Positions 34,488 to 47,690 of a stretch of DNA of 60,000 bases are shown here, in pieces. Origin of the DNA: Adiantum capillus-veneris (taxonomy: Eukaryota; Streptophyta; Polypodiopsida; Polypodiales; Pteridaceae); assembly GCA_014529385.2 (NCBI GenBank), contig CM043960.1:37588781-37648780 (forward strand), given 5' to 3'. Both the position numbers and the translations under genes were made by a program. A model generated the notes under the pieces. The model was not told the origin of the DNA. It saw only the letters and a list, made by a program, of their open reading frames with translations, and did not search any database. Numbering within the stretch: the first letter of the stretch is position 1; every line of letters starts with the position of its first letter.

Positions 34488-37400
34488 TCAATCCACAAAG
34501 GGGAGTAAGCCCAAAGCTTTGCGGAAAGCTTCAAGCTTCTCACGAGACAATGCCTTTGTGAAAAGATCTGCAAGGTTGTCCTGTGTTGGCACATAAGCCA
34601 AGCTGATCTCTCCTGCTGAGAGCCTCTCCCTGACATAGTGGTAATGCACCTCAATGTGCTTTGTGCGAGCATGAAAAACTGGGTTCCTCGCAACTGCCAA
34701 TGCGCTCTGACTGTCAGTGTAGATAGTGTTGGCAGTGTCCTGTCCAACACCCAAGTCAGCCATAAGGCGTCTGAGCCATACACACTCAACCGTAGCTGTG
34801 AAGACTGCCCTGTACTCAGCCTCACAACTCGAAGTGGCCACAGTAGGTTGCTTCTTGCTCAACCATGATATACATGAACTGCCAAGCATGAAACAAAAAC
34901 CACTTGTGGACACTCGCGTGTCAAAACAACCAGCCCAATCTGAGTCCGAAAAAGCATGTAAGTCTGGCGGCAATGATCCCCCCTTGGGATAAAACAAGCC
35001 AAGATGTAAAGTGCCACTAAGGTAGCGGAAAATCCTCTTGACAGCCTGCCAATGCTTAGACCCTGGGCTATGCATAAATCTGCTGACCTGCGAGACTGCA
35101 AACTGAATATCTGGCCTCGTGTTGCATACATAAATGAGGCAGCCAACAGCAGTTTGGTAAAGAGTGACATCAGCAGGATCGCCAGCATCATGTAGACTCA
35201 ACTTCAAACCTGTTTCCATGGGAGTGGCAATAGGTTTGCAATCCTCAAGTCCAAACTTACATAGCAATGTCTCTATGTAACTTTTCTGACACAAGGCAAT
35301 ACCACCATCACACTGCTTAAACTGTATACCCAAGTAATGATGCAACAGCCCCAAATCTTTCATCTTGAAAGTAGCATTCAAATCAGCCTTAAATTCAGCA
35401 ATATGTCTCTCATTTGGTCCAGTGATCAGCAAATCATCAACATAAAGAACCACAATGAGAAATACATCATCCTCACGCTTTACATACAATGTGCTTTTTG
35501 TTGGACTGTTACGAAAGCCTCGTTTAACCAAATGAGTGTCAGCTTTCTCATACCAAGCACGAGGAGATTGCTTCAACCCATACAAAGCCTTCTTACATTT
35601 GCACACTTTGTCCTCTTGTCCTTTTATGACAAAACCGCGAGGCTGCGTTACATAAACTTCCTCAAATATGTCACCATTCAAGAAAGCAGTAACAATGTCT
35701 GATTGATGTACATCCCAACCAAAATGAGCTGCCAATGCACATAGAAAACGCACAGTAGTCATATGACAAGTGGGAGCAAAAGTCTCTTCATAATCTATGC
35801 CTTTTTGTTGTGCATAACCCTTTGCAACAAGTCGAGCCTTATGGCGATCGATCTCACCATCCGGCTTGCGTTTCAACTTGTAAACCCACTTCGTACCAAT
35901 AGCCTTTTTGCCAGGAGGCAATTCACATAAAGTCCATGTGTCATTCTCTATAAGTGCATCATATTCTGATTTCATGGCAGCAATCCAATTTTCTGAATTC
36001 TGTGCTTCATCAAAAGACAGAGGCTCCTCAACATCATGTAAACTAGACACAGCCAAAGCATAACAATCTGATGCATAAGATGCATGGCGAGAGCCTGAAC
36101 GAGTACGACTAGATAAAGGTGCATCCAATTTACTGTCACGCAAAGTGTGCACCAGCCATTTTGGCATACCTCTAGCCTGCTCATTTTCAGCCCTTTCCTC
36201 ATCAAGTACATCATGTACATCTGCATCAGTAATAGGCTGTTCTAAAACATTTTCAGAAACCCCCATAAGCTGTACATTTGCCTCATTGGAACTTACATTC
36301 GTATTTCCACCACTGAAAAGAGGCAACAAAGTGTCATAAATGTCCTGTGAGCTTACATTACTGTCTCTAGTACATGACAGCAAGGGTTGAACAGAATCTT
36401 CCACAAACACTACATCCCGTGAAACCAAAATACGTTTTGTTTGCGGATGATACAACCTGTAACCTTTGCTTTCAGCACTATAACCAACAAAAATACATTT
36501 GACAGCCTTATCATCCAATTTTCTGCGCTGCACTTGTGGCACCAAAGCATATGCCAAACAGCCAAAAACACGCATGTGCTCAATAGAAGGTTTTCTATCA
36601 TGCCATGCTTCATATGGAGTAATAGACTGCAAAGCTTTCGTAGGACACCTGTTAAGTACATAAGTGGCACACATGATGGCCTCAAGCCAAAAAGAGTGCG
36701 GCAAAGCTTGACTTTTGACCATACATCGTGCCATTTCCGTTAGTGACCTGTTTTTCCTCTCAGCAACACCATTTTGCTGAGGTGTATAAGGCACTGTACA
36801 TTGGTGTTTTATCCCACGACTAGCCAGAAATGCATTAAATTCATGAGACATATACTCCCCCCCTCGATCGGAACGGAGGGTGCCCATAGTACATTTTGAG
36901 ACATTTTCAGCCATAGCCAAAAATTGTTTGAAGCACATAAAAACTTCGGACTTTGCTTTAAGCGGAAATACCCATGCATGCCTGGAGTAATCATCAATGA
37001 AAGTCACGAAGTACAGGTAATTGCCCAAGGACGGAGTTTGCATGGGCCCACAAACGTCACTATGCACAAGCTGCAACCTGCATGTGGCCCTAACTGAACC
37101 ATCCTTTGGAAACTTAGAACGCTGCATTTTACCCAGAATACAGCCTTCACAAACATGTTTGATAGGTGCTTCAAGAGGCGGCAAAGAAGCAACCATATCA
37201 GATTTCTGCAAACGCAGCAAACTGGCAAAATTCAGATGACCAAAACGTGCATGCCAAAGTTTTGCATCTGAAATAGCCCTTGAATCTGCAACAGCTTTTG
37301 CAAAATTTTGTCCACACTTGTCATACAAAGTGAGCTTATACAGCCCACGGCACAAAAGCCCAGATGCAACAATTTCATCACCAAAACTGAGATCATGAAC

Positions 37401-38774
37401 TGTACATCTATCATCCACAAATTTGACTACAAGTCCAAGTCTAGCAAGTGCGGATACAGACAATAGATTCTTCTTGATCCCAGGTACATAAAGTGCATCA
37501 ACAAGTGTGAAGGAACTGCCATTAGCAGCAGTGAGCACAATCTTTCCAACTCCCTGAACTGGATAAGAGGCGTTGTTGGCACAAGTGACTGAATTCCCAT
37601 GAGGGACAGACTCGAGAGAGGTAAACAATTCACGATGTGAGGTAATGTGCTTTGTAGCACCACTGTCGAAATACCACACATGTGAATCTGCAGCAACTGA
37701 CAAGCATGCATCATGGACAGCAGGATTGTAAGTGCACTCTGCGCTAAAAGCCCATTCTGCATCAACATCAGCATCACAATCTCCTTTCACAGAAGACTCA
37801 ACAATGGCTGCATTTGTAGTGGAACCAGCATTTGCAGTGGAACCACCCTCTTTCTTCTTAGCCTCTTTGGCCTTCAACTTAGGACACGACTTGATCAAGT
37901 GATCATTGGCTTTACAATAATGGCAACGCATCTTCTTTTTGCCCTTATCACCAGAATTGCCAGACGAAGTGCTGCCAGCAGAAGCATTAGGAACAGAAAT
38001 TTTGCCACTCGCAGCAGAACCATAAGAAGTGGCTGCATTACTGTTACCACCCTTTCTTTGAGAAGCAATAAAAGCCTGTTCAACTGCACGCTGCCTAGTC
38101 CTGTTTTTTCTAGAAAGTGACTCTTGCAACAGCAATGTGCATAATGCATCAAACTTGACAACTTCAGGATTTCCTTGGGTCATCAGTCTCCAAGTACTAG
38201 CAAAAGTCTGGTAGGAATCTGGTAAGGCATCAAGAACAGTCTGCACAAGGGAACTGTCCGAAATGACTTCACCTGCAGAAATGAGTTGCTCATTGATATC
38301 CTTGACACTAGCAAGGAAAGTGTCCATATCATCTTCCTCATGCATAATCTTCGACTCTAGCTCTTTACGCAGCAAAGCAATTTTAGCCTCATTGCGGCTT
38401 GCATAAAGACCTGCTAGAATATCCCAAGCCTGTTTTGCAGATTTTGCTGAACGGATGTGAGGAATAATGGTGCGCTTCACAGACAACGCAATCAATGCAT
38501 GAGCCTGCGCATCCTTAACATCCCAACGAGCTTGTTCTGCTGTAGGCAAAACAACTCTAACAGCTGCAATCCTTGCAGCAAGACCTGCAACATCCTCAAT
38601 ATCGCCTACATCTTCAGAACCAGGACGTACATCAATGCCCTGCACAATGTTCCAGACACCTTTTGACACAAGAACATGTTGCATCATATAAGCCCACATA
38701 GGGTAGTTGTCCCCATCCAACCTGTCCTCAGCAGCAAACATCTTGAACACATCTGTGTTGTTGTTGTCAGCCAT
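34488..38774 (-). CDS. C2 Gag-Pol polyprotein (copia)
   Basis: 1,428 residues from the ATG at 38774 (context ACCATGG, conserved in C1 and C3); the in-frame ATG at 38834 is less likely. Order: gag core (1-235), CCHC knuckle CHYCKANDHLIKSC (284-297), protease DSGA (Asp 370), integrase zinc head (LWHARFGHLN ... CEGC, about 507-545), integrase core with Asp 573 (HSDVCGPM), Asp 636 (RSDRGGEY) and Glu 672 (GVAERKN), RT with the palm Asp of HQSDIVTAFLNG (about 1026) and YVDD (1111-1114), then RNase H (DSDWAGC, CEAEYRA, IYTDSQSALA) to the end. Every catalytic residue I can check is present, so this copy could supply proteins to C1 and C3 in trans. Integrase before RT is the copia order. Confidence 0.96.
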   Translation of the reverse strand: MADNNNTDVFKMFAAEDRLDGDNYPMWAYMMQHVLVSKGVWNIVQGIDVRPGSEDVGDIEDVAGLAARIAAVRVVLPTAEQARWDVKDAQAHALIALSVKRTIIPHIRSAKSAKQAWDILAGLYASRNEAKIALLRKELESKIMHEEDDMDTFLASVKDINEQLISAGEVISDSSLVQTVLDALPDSYQTFASTWRLMTQGNPEVVKFDALCTLLLQESLSRKNRTRQRAVEQAFIASQRKGGNSNAATSYGSAASGKISVPNASAGSTSSGNSGDKGKKKMRCHYCKANDHLIKSCPKLKAKEAKKKEGGSTANAGSTTNAAIVESSVKGDCDADVDAEWAFSAECTYNPAVHDACLSVAADSHVWYFDSGATKHITSHRELFTSLESVPHGNSVTCANNASYPVQGVGKIVLTAANGSSFTLVDALYVPGIKKNLLSVSALARLGLVVKFVDDRCTVHDLSFGDEIVASGLLCRGLYKLTLYDKCGQNFAKAVADSRAISDAKLWHARFGHLNFASLLRLQKSDMVASLPPLEAPIKHVCEGCILGKMQRSKFPKDGSVRATCRLQLVHSDVCGPMQTPSLGNYLYFVTFIDDYSRHAWVFPLKAKSEVFMCFKQFLAMAENVSKCTMGTLRSDRGGEYMSHEFNAFLASRGIKHQCTVPYTPQQNGVAERKNRSLTEMARCMVKSQALPHSFWLEAIMCATYVLNRCPTKALQSITPYEAWHDRKPSIEHMRVFGCLAYALVPQVQRRKLDDKAVKCIFVGYSAESKGYRLYHPQTKRILVSRDVVFVEDSVQPLLSCTRDSNVSSQDIYDTLLPLFSGGNTNVSSNEANVQLMGVSENVLEQPITDADVHDVLDEERAENEQARGMPKWLVHTLRDSKLDAPLSSRTRSGSRHASYASDCYALAVSSLHDVEEPLSFDEAQNSENWIAAMKSEYDALIENDTWTLCELPPGKKAIGTKWVYKLKRKPDGEIDRHKARLVAKGYAQQKGIDYEETFAPTCHMTTVRFLCALAAHFGWDVHQSDIVTAFLNGDIFEEVYVTQPRGFVIKGQEDKVCKCKKALYGLKQSPRAWYEKADTHLVKRGFRNSPTKSTLYVKREDDVFLIVVLYVDDLLITGPNERHIAEFKADLNATFKMKDLGLLHHYLGIQFKQCDGGIALCQKSYIETLLCKFGLEDCKPIATPMETGLKLSLHDAGDPADVTLYQTAVGCLIYVCNTRPDIQFAVSQVSRFMHSPGSKHWQAVKRIFRYLSGTLHLGLFYPKGGSLPPDLHAFSDSDWAGCFDTRVSTSGFCFMLGSSCISWLSKKQPTVATSSCEAEYRAVFTATVECVWLRRLMADLGVGQDTANTIYTDSQSALAVARNPVFHARTKHIEVHYHYVRERLSAGEISLAYVPTQDNLADLFTKALSREKLEAFRKALGLLPFVD

Positions 38775-39122
38775 GGTAAATGCTGCACCTGATGTGAAAA
38801 CTGCCCGAAAATAGGAGAAATGGAGCGGGAACAACTTGTGCTATATAGCACAAACCGTAGAAGACTATAAGGCACCTGTTATGCAGAAAACGGCACTGAC
38901 AGAAAATCTGCACAAAATGACGAAATAACCTGTGCAGTACTGCCTGTAGTGGAAACGGAGGCCGAAATGAGCCCAAATCAAAATTCTGAGCAGACCAAGC
39001 TCTTTGAGCTCTCCCAAAAAATTTGTCGACCTGCGAACGCTTGCCAAAGCTCACTGAAATCGGAGAAAGTGAGCAGGCGTGTGCTGGAGCAGCTGGCGAC
39101 TAAGCCCGGGAGGACGTGACCT

Positions 39123-39134
39123 GCTCTGATACCA
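39123..39134 (-). other. C2 primer-binding site (initiator tRNA-Met)
   Basis: TGGTATCAGAGC on the minus strand, two bases from the 5' LTR. Confidence 0.93.
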
Positions 39135-39136
39135 AT

Positions 39137-39363
39137 TGTTGGAATTAGGGTTGCAGAGAAACACACACAGCTTGGAGAAGACGAAGGAAGCTCAAGGCAC
39201 ACAATAGAGAGTGTGTTACTTAGTGCGCAATGGAAAGATAGATAGCCCTAGAGTGATGGGCGTATATACAATGCACGGGGGAAAAAACCTCCTAAAGAGG
39301 GAAAAAATGCCCCGGCGGTCCTAGTGTGTTCACACACATCACTACCACATGTATATGGTAACA
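39137..39363 (-). repeat. C2 5' LTR
   Basis: 227 bp, pair of 34186-34412. The leader between it and the start codon is about 350 bp. Confidence 0.93.
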
Positions 39364-41191
<1,828 letters not shown>

Positions 41192-42002
41192 TAGGCGTCC
41201 ATACTGGCCGATCAAAAGTAAAAATTAATTTCAATTGAGATATGTGGTGCGCGTCTCATCGATGATCACCCAATCACCTATAGGACCGACAAGCCCAGTC
41301 CCTGACTCAAAACAATGTGATATCCGTGGATGTTAATTGGACCGAAGTCAAGCCTCATATTTGTTGGTACCTGACTCAAAACAATGTGATATCCGTGGAT
41401 GTTAACTGGACCGACGTCCAACCTCATATTTGCTTGGTGCTGACTCCAGTACATATTTGCCCGGTGCTGACTCCACTGCATGTCTCGTAAAAACATCATC
41501 ACTCGAGTCTCCATCATTGGTTAACAGATCTCCTTTGCCCTAGATTGATCATCCTTGCTCCTGCTCCCATGACTCCACGCACGTGTCATCATCAAAAGCG
41601 GAGCCTCCCTCATTGGTAGCCAACAAGCTGTTGCGCCACCTTCTTGTGCACTCAGTGCTGTCTAGCCAGCTATAGCTTGGATGCTTGTGGTAGCACACCA
41701 TCCTCTCTTTTCTCTGTTCCATCAAACAAAGAGGAATTAATTGTCTACAGCTTGGAGTTTTAATACTTTCATGAGATAGAATGCTGCATTCTATGAAAGT
41801 ATTCAAGAGAGGGTTAAGAGCCCGCCTCTCTCTCTACTTTTGTTCAAGGGGGAGACCATCAACAATCCTTTGCAAGTTATTTCTATCATCATTAACTTAT
41901 TGTGTATATCCCAAATATCTCTCACAATTCTTTGCTCAACTTTGTGACAAGTTAGACATTACTAAGAGAAAAATATATCTTCAATAGGACCTTTGGAGTA
42001 TC
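41192..42002. other. Unassigned sequence with direct repeat and hairpin
   Basis: No gene supported. A unit of about 69 bp starting CCTGACTCAAAACAATGTG occurs at 41301 and 41370. An imperfect hairpin spans 41763-41802 (ATACTTTCAT...AGAATGC/GCATTCTATGAAAGTAT with a five-base bulge). Confidence 0.5.
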
Positions 42003-42726
42003 ATGGGCAGAGATACTCTTATTGTATTTGATAAAAATGGGTTCCACACATGGAAAGCTAGAGTTAAGGGCTACCTAATGCATAAAACTTGTGGTCAATT
42101 GTTTGCCCTTTGGGAGAAAACAAGAGGATAGAAACTAGGGCTACTCAAGCCATATTTTAGGAGAAAGACAAATAATCCTCATGAATTCTCCTTATCTCAT
42201 TGAATGATAATCATATACAATATTTGGATGTGTAAGACCTCATACAAGGCATGTCTTACCCTAAGGAGGCACTTTGGTTCTAGGGAAAAAGGTCTAAGAT
42301 AGCCTTAAAATGCAATTGTATGGCCTTAGCATGAAAGCAGGTGAAAATGTAGCATCCTTAGGCAATAGGCTGAAATATATTTGTACTCACCTCACGTACA
42401 AGCGCCCTATTGATGATAAATACAAGGCTATTGTGTTACTCAAAGCTATGCACAAAGACATCTACGACCAGATTGTCACGGTCCTCATGGAGAAGGATCT
42501 GACAACAAGCTTAGAAGACACCATTAACTCATTCCAAGATGATGAAAATAAGAAGGACCTCAAGGAAGAATCAAGAGGATTTTATGTAACTTCATCAAGC
42601 AAATCAAAGTGCAAGAGGCGTGGTAGGTCAAACCATGCTATGAAGGACTCCTACATGAACAATCCATGCATCATATGCCACAAGATGGGACACCCTTCAT
42701 TCAAATGCTTCATGAAGGATCAATAA
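42003..42726 (+). pseudogene. Copia-type gag fragment
   Basis: Reading from ATGGGCAGAGAT at 42003 gives FDKNGFHTWKARVKGYLMHK, a copia gag N-terminus. After frame breaks at about 42130-42300 the longest piece (42310-42726) gives LKYICTHLTYKRPIDDKYK and the knuckle CIICHKMGHPSFKC (CX2CX4HX4C). A short continuation at 42778-42969 has no domain. It belongs to neither the C1/C2/C3 nor the C4 family. No LTR was found for it. Confidence 0.7.
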
Positions 42727-42977
42727 GGAGATTCAAGACCAAGGAATTAAGATGACAAAGGAAAGGGAAGAGTTCACATGACTGCTGCTCAAGATGAGTA
42801 TGAAGAAGGGAATGATGCACCTACTTCTACGACTTCAGATCGTACAATTACATATGTGAATATACTGATATACTCTATTATTTTGAACCTAGGTATGATA
42901 AGTGAATACCTTGTGAACCTTAGTGATGAATCATGCCGATCCACTATGATGTATCAACATACCGCATAATCCTAGAT

Positions 42978-43119
42978 GTATCACTTCTGCTACAACATCA
43001 CCATGACTAGGTTTACGAGGGAGTTTGTAGGGATAACCCTAGCCATGGTTATCACTTTTGCTACAACATCACCATGACTAGGTTTACGAGGGAGTTTGTA
43101 GGGATAACCCTAGCCATGA
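42978..43119. repeat. 71-bp direct repeat, two copies
   Basis: Units starting TATCACTTCTGCTACAAC (42978) and TATCACTTTTGCTACAAC (43049) are nearly identical. Confidence 0.8.
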
Positions 43120-43238
43120 ATATCACGCCTACTCTCTCTATGACATGACTCATGAGCATGACACATGACACATGATCCATAGTGCATGGGGCTCATTCAA
43201 TGAGCCTCACATTCACTCTCCTCGTCTTCTCCAAACTA

Positions 43239-43300
43239 CATGCATGTTCCTCCTAAGTGGCCTGGAATTTAATACACCTCACTTAGGAGGAACATGCATG
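43239..43300. repeat. Perfect 21-bp inverted repeat (hairpin)
   Basis: Arm 43239-43259 is the exact reverse complement of 43280-43300, with a 20-nt loop. Next to it, 43304-43345 repeats a patch of the copia gag at 42205-42246. Confidence 0.85.
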
Positions 43301-43302
43301 AT

Positions 43303-44771
43303 AATAATCATATACATTATTTGGATGTGTAAGACCTCATACACTCCACTAGCTTGAAGGTCCTTATAGTTGACAACCCAAAAACCTTTCCAATAATTAG
43401 TGTAAGCTTGAGCATCTATCATCCCACTCTTTTTTGCACAAGATTCCCAATATTGAATCAAATTTTTTCTATAGTTTAATGGTGATGTAGGCTCATTATC
43501 AATGTCAGATAAAGCCATTGCAAGCCAAAACGGATAGATTTCTATGTCACTTGGAACTAACATAGCAATCACCTTGGTGTGCATCAGTCATAGGGTCAAA
43601 CTCTTCCCTTGATCTATCTCATTGAGGACCATAAAAATGATCATTGAACTCTTCAAGGCCAAGGAATCTTATTGCTTCTTGTTGTAAATTCATTGTAGTA
43701 CTTCATCGGAGACAAGATTCTTGAGTTTTTGGCCAAAAACTTCATACAAAACTCCTTGATTGCTTTTCCAATCTCACCAATTACCTTACTCTAGTATCAT
43801 GGGTCTATAATACCATGGCATACTTGAACCATTTCCTAAATTTTGTCAGAACCTTATATAATTCTTTAGCTCTAAAATCACTTCTTCATGAGCCTTGACA
43901 TACCCTTCTGAGTCTATTTTCCAAAGATGAATACTTCCATTCCATCTTAAAACATCTACATGTGCCCTATATTGCATCATTGTGTCTCATCTTGCATAAA
44001 AAACCTAAATTGAAGTTGTTTGTAATGGACCTTTGTAAACAAAAATGAACCTAGAGTAAAGATGAGCTATACCATAATGTATCCATCAAATGCAACAAAG
44101 TATACGTTTGGGTAACTCTCAACTTCTATGAAAACCTATTGAACATGGCGTCTATGTCCCCAAGTGTACGCTCAACCATCAAAAATCCTACTTGGATGGT
44201 TTTGAAAACCCCCTTGCAAAAAGCATTGACAAATAGACAAATAAGTGTTGATTTTTGCTTTCCTCTACAGGTTCTCTGGAATCTTGCAAAATGTTGATCC
44301 TAATTTCTCTTCTATAGTTTTTGATGGTCGCACAATGGGCTCTTTTTTATCACACAAGTTGTGGTAGTCCAAAGCATCCCTTTAGTTCAAATCATGTAGT
44401 AGTGAAACACTACTCCTTGGAAGTCCATTTGTTACTAGATCACCAAGAGGATGCTTATCTATCCTCTCTAGGTTATGTAAACAATTAGCGATTGAACCAA
44501 CTTTAAGATTTGGATCAGCTGCCCACAAATTATTCAAGATAAAGTGTCAGTAAGGACCTTCTCAATGTCCACGAGTTATCATACCTATCAATGTCACCTG
44601 CAAATTGTATCCTGAATCCACACTCTCAGGAACAATGCATAATCAAGAATGACAGTCTTCTTTTGATACATCTTATCATGGATTATATATACATGTTATT
44701 GTTGCGATGTTTTGAATATTTGCGCCATACATAATGTAGGTTCCTATAACTCTTTTGTTGTTCCATGTGAG

Positions 44772-44838
<67 letters not shown>

Positions 44839-46250
44839 AAGAGAGGTTTAGCTTTAACCTTGCTTTGATTGAACTACAAATATTGCACTCAGAAAATCAC
44901 TCGTCTTTGTTAAAGTGACATGTGGGTACTCTTTGTTCCAAATTCTACCAGAAGAAGACTGGGATAAATTCTTCTCATAGCCCATTTGGTCAAGTGTCGT
45001 GTTGATTTTTTTAAAAATATCTACTTATTTGTACATTGATGGAATCACCAATTGAGTCTCTCTTGAGCCATCTAGAAGTGCTCTACTTCTATGTGTCATC
45101 TTCTCAGAGTTGTTATCCATAAACTCATTTAGCAATGCTCTTGCTAAACTAGTATGTTGAAGTCATCTTCTCAATGTACATGTGGTCCCATGCACATATT
45201 TTCACATACCATTTTTACAACAAACAATAGAGCCATTTAGCATAAATTGGTATCGCATTGTCTCATCTTTCTGATGGCAAATAGAAAGAATATCATACAC
45301 ATAATTAGTGTGTGCTTTTCGAGACTAACCCAAAATTCTCTGCGTAACCTTGTCAAAATTTCATGATTTGCAAACTGACAACATTTTTGTCCACAACAAT
45401 GAATGCATGAAACCCTTTGAATTGACTCGGTTGATAGATTAGAGTAGAAGTTGGTGCTATTCTTGCTTTTGAGTCGTGTTGATGAAAGTGTATCGTCTCT
45501 TCCTTGACAAATGGACAACATTACTCCCATAAAGATTTTCTACAAAATTTTCATCATTGGATGCATCCTCATGTCTAGCATGCATTCCATCAATAGGAAC
45601 AAAGCATTGTAATGGGCTCCCATTCAACATTGTTGTCTGCTTGATGGGCCACTTTAGCAAAGTGATGCTATCCATTTTAACCATATTCTCAGTGATGATT
45701 GCATTTTCATTTTCAATGACCACACCTAGAAAATCATTACCAAGGTGTTGAAAGTTGTCATAATCATGTGAAAGTACATATAAGATGGTCCATTCACTCA
45801 CAGTAGTCCGCATTAGTGTGTTATCCTTTGTTAAAAGGATCCTCTAATTCCTCCAAGATTCTTGAACCAATGTTTGAAATTTTGGGCTTGTTATAGGTAT
45901 TGCTTTTGTAGCTAGAGGATCAGAATGATGCCCTTGTTTATCCCAATTCTAGATTTTGTTTTCGTCAATTAAATTGTCATCTATTATGAAAGACCACAAA
46001 AGAATCTTAGGCCATCAAACATCACTCCACAATGAACCATGGAGAAATGTAGTATCCATTGTAGGAAAAAGTAGAACCACATCCTTCAAACAATCCTCCA
46101 CTAGTATAGATACATTTCCTTGGGCCCCTATCTTTTTACCCCTACAAGTGGAATCTGGATCTGTTCTATACACACAGCCAATACCAACAATTTCATCATC
46201 AAGTATCATATGCACTTTCTCCCCATGCTTGAAATCTATCATGTAAATGA
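43303..46250 (-). pseudogene. Decayed DNA-transposon-like gene
   Basis: Several minus-strand pieces read as one old coding sequence with many stops. 46015-46242 (GEKVHMILDDEIVGIGCVYR, ending HGSLWSDV) resembles by eye the TNP1/En/Spm C-terminal module. 45457-45813 follows, with ENFVENLYGSNV. 45237-45530 has a Cys-rich CIHCCGQKCC then LRREFW. The stretch around 45090-45190 encodes EKMTHRSRALLDGSRETQL, and 44920-45020 a SQSSSGRIWNKEYPHVTL segment. 43330-43584 ends with PSDIEIYPFWLAMAL and YTNYWKGFWVVN. The pattern recalls large plant transposon proteins, but I cannot name the family. A (CT)n tract interrupts it. Confidence 0.45.
44772..44835. repeat. (CT)n microsatellite
   Basis: About 32 CT units inside the decayed gene; the ORF call 44712-44918 is its translation. 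Confidence 0.9.
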
Positions 46251-46479
46251 AAAAGATGACTTGCCAAGTTCATAGTCACAAATAAATTCCCTTTGAACAA
46301 AAAATTATATTTTCCTTTTTACAAAATACGTGAGGGTTATGAGTATTATAACTCCATTAAGTCTCAATGTGATGAGCCCAATCAAGACTAGCTTGGACAA
46401 GTGCTTAACCTTGTTTCTTGATTCTTCAATTTGTGGGCCTTGCTTCTATCCATGCATCGATGGGGCTTAGCTTTTGGGT

Positions 46480-46501
46480 GTGTGTGTGTGTGTGTGTGTG
46501 T
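46480..46501. repeat. (GT)n microsatellite
   Basis: About 11 GT units at the left edge of the degenerate tandem repeat. Confidence 0.85.
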
Positions 46502-46519
46502 GGAGGACATCAAGTCCAA

Positions 46520-47690
46520 ATTCCCTATGGTAGAGCATGAAAAAGTTCTAGATAAGTTGGACAAGTGGTGGCAGATCTTGTGATTAAATCACCCTTGGTG
46601 CACCAATAGATGAAAAGCTAGCCAATGGAATCAATGTTGAACAACCCAACTAGTGGATCTTAAAACCAAAATCCCCTACTATATTAGAGCATAGCTTGGA
46701 CAAGTCATGGACCTAGTTCTAATGCCCAATGCCATCAACGAGCTACTATAAGAACTTGCTTTCCCATGTCCAAGTAGCCCTTGATTCTTTCAATGGAAGC
46801 AAGGTTAAATGACTAGTGAATCTTGAAACCAAAACCCTCTTGCTATATCAGAGCATAGCTTGGGAACTAGTTCTAATGCCGATGTTGAAGGTGAACTATT
46901 GTAGGACCTTGATTGTCCAAGTAGCCCTTTCTTCTTTCAATGGAACCAAGGTTGGATAAGTGGTCTATCCTTGAAACTAGAACCCCTTAGAGTGTACCTT
47001 GGACAAGTGGCAGACCTAGTTTGAATGCCCACTGCCCAAGGTGAACTACAATAGGACCTTGCTTCCGAATTCCCAAGTAGCCCTTGGTTCTTTTGATGGA
47101 AGCAAGGTTTTCCAAGTGGTGGACCATGTGGTGTTTCTTGAAACCAGAGCCCCTTCCTATATTAGAGTGTAGCTGGCACAAGTGGTGAACCTAGTTTTAT
47201 TGGCAAATGCCCAAGGTGAGCTGCTATAGGACCTTTCTTACCAATGTTCAATTAATCCTTGATTCTTTCAATGGAAGCAAGGTTGGATAAGGGGTGGATA
47301 TTGAAACCAATACCCCCTGCTATATTAGAGTGTAGCTTGGGAAAGTGGTGGACCTAGTTTTAATGGCCAGTACCCAAGGTAGACAAGTAGAGGACCTTGC
47401 TTCCCAATGAAACCAATAGCCCGTTGCTATATTAGAGTGTAGCTTGGACAAAGTGGTGGACCTAGTTTCAATGGAAGGCAAACTATTGGAGGACCAAGTT
47501 GCTTCCCAATGTTCAAGTAGTCCTTGCTTCTTTCAAAGGAAACAATGTTGGATAAGTGGTGGACATTGAAATCAAAATCCCCTTGGTATATTAGAATGTA
47601 GCTTGGATAAGTGGTGGACCTAGCTTTAATTGCCAATGATCAAGGTGAACTACTGGAGGACAAAGGTGATTCCCAATGCTGAAGTAGCCC
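46520..47690. repeat. Degenerate tandem repeat, about 160-bp unit
   Basis: The phrase TTAGAGTGTAGCTTGGACAA and variants recurs at about 46686, 46849, 46986, 47164, 47327, 47432 and 47590, each followed by TGGACCTAGTTTTAATGGC and a CCAAGGTGAACTA block. Spacing ranges from about 105 to 178 bp. No ORF is supported. Confidence 0.75.

Larger units (their letters stand above)
34186..39363 (-). mobile_element. Intact Ty1/copia element C2
   Basis: 5,178 bp with 227-bp LTRs (34186-34412 and 39137-39363) that differ by three transitions in my hand alignment, so it is younger than C1. It has the primer site, polypurine tract and a single uninterrupted polyprotein gene. The flanking five bases differ (TCATT left, TGTCC right), so there is no target-site duplication; left is C4 gag and right is G4. 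Confidence 0.95.

Noticed and set aside
34186-39363. C1 and C2 as an inverted duplication of one locus
   Set aside because: Flanks differ, C1 has deletions and older LTRs, and each copy has its own LTR pair; separate insertions of one family fit better.
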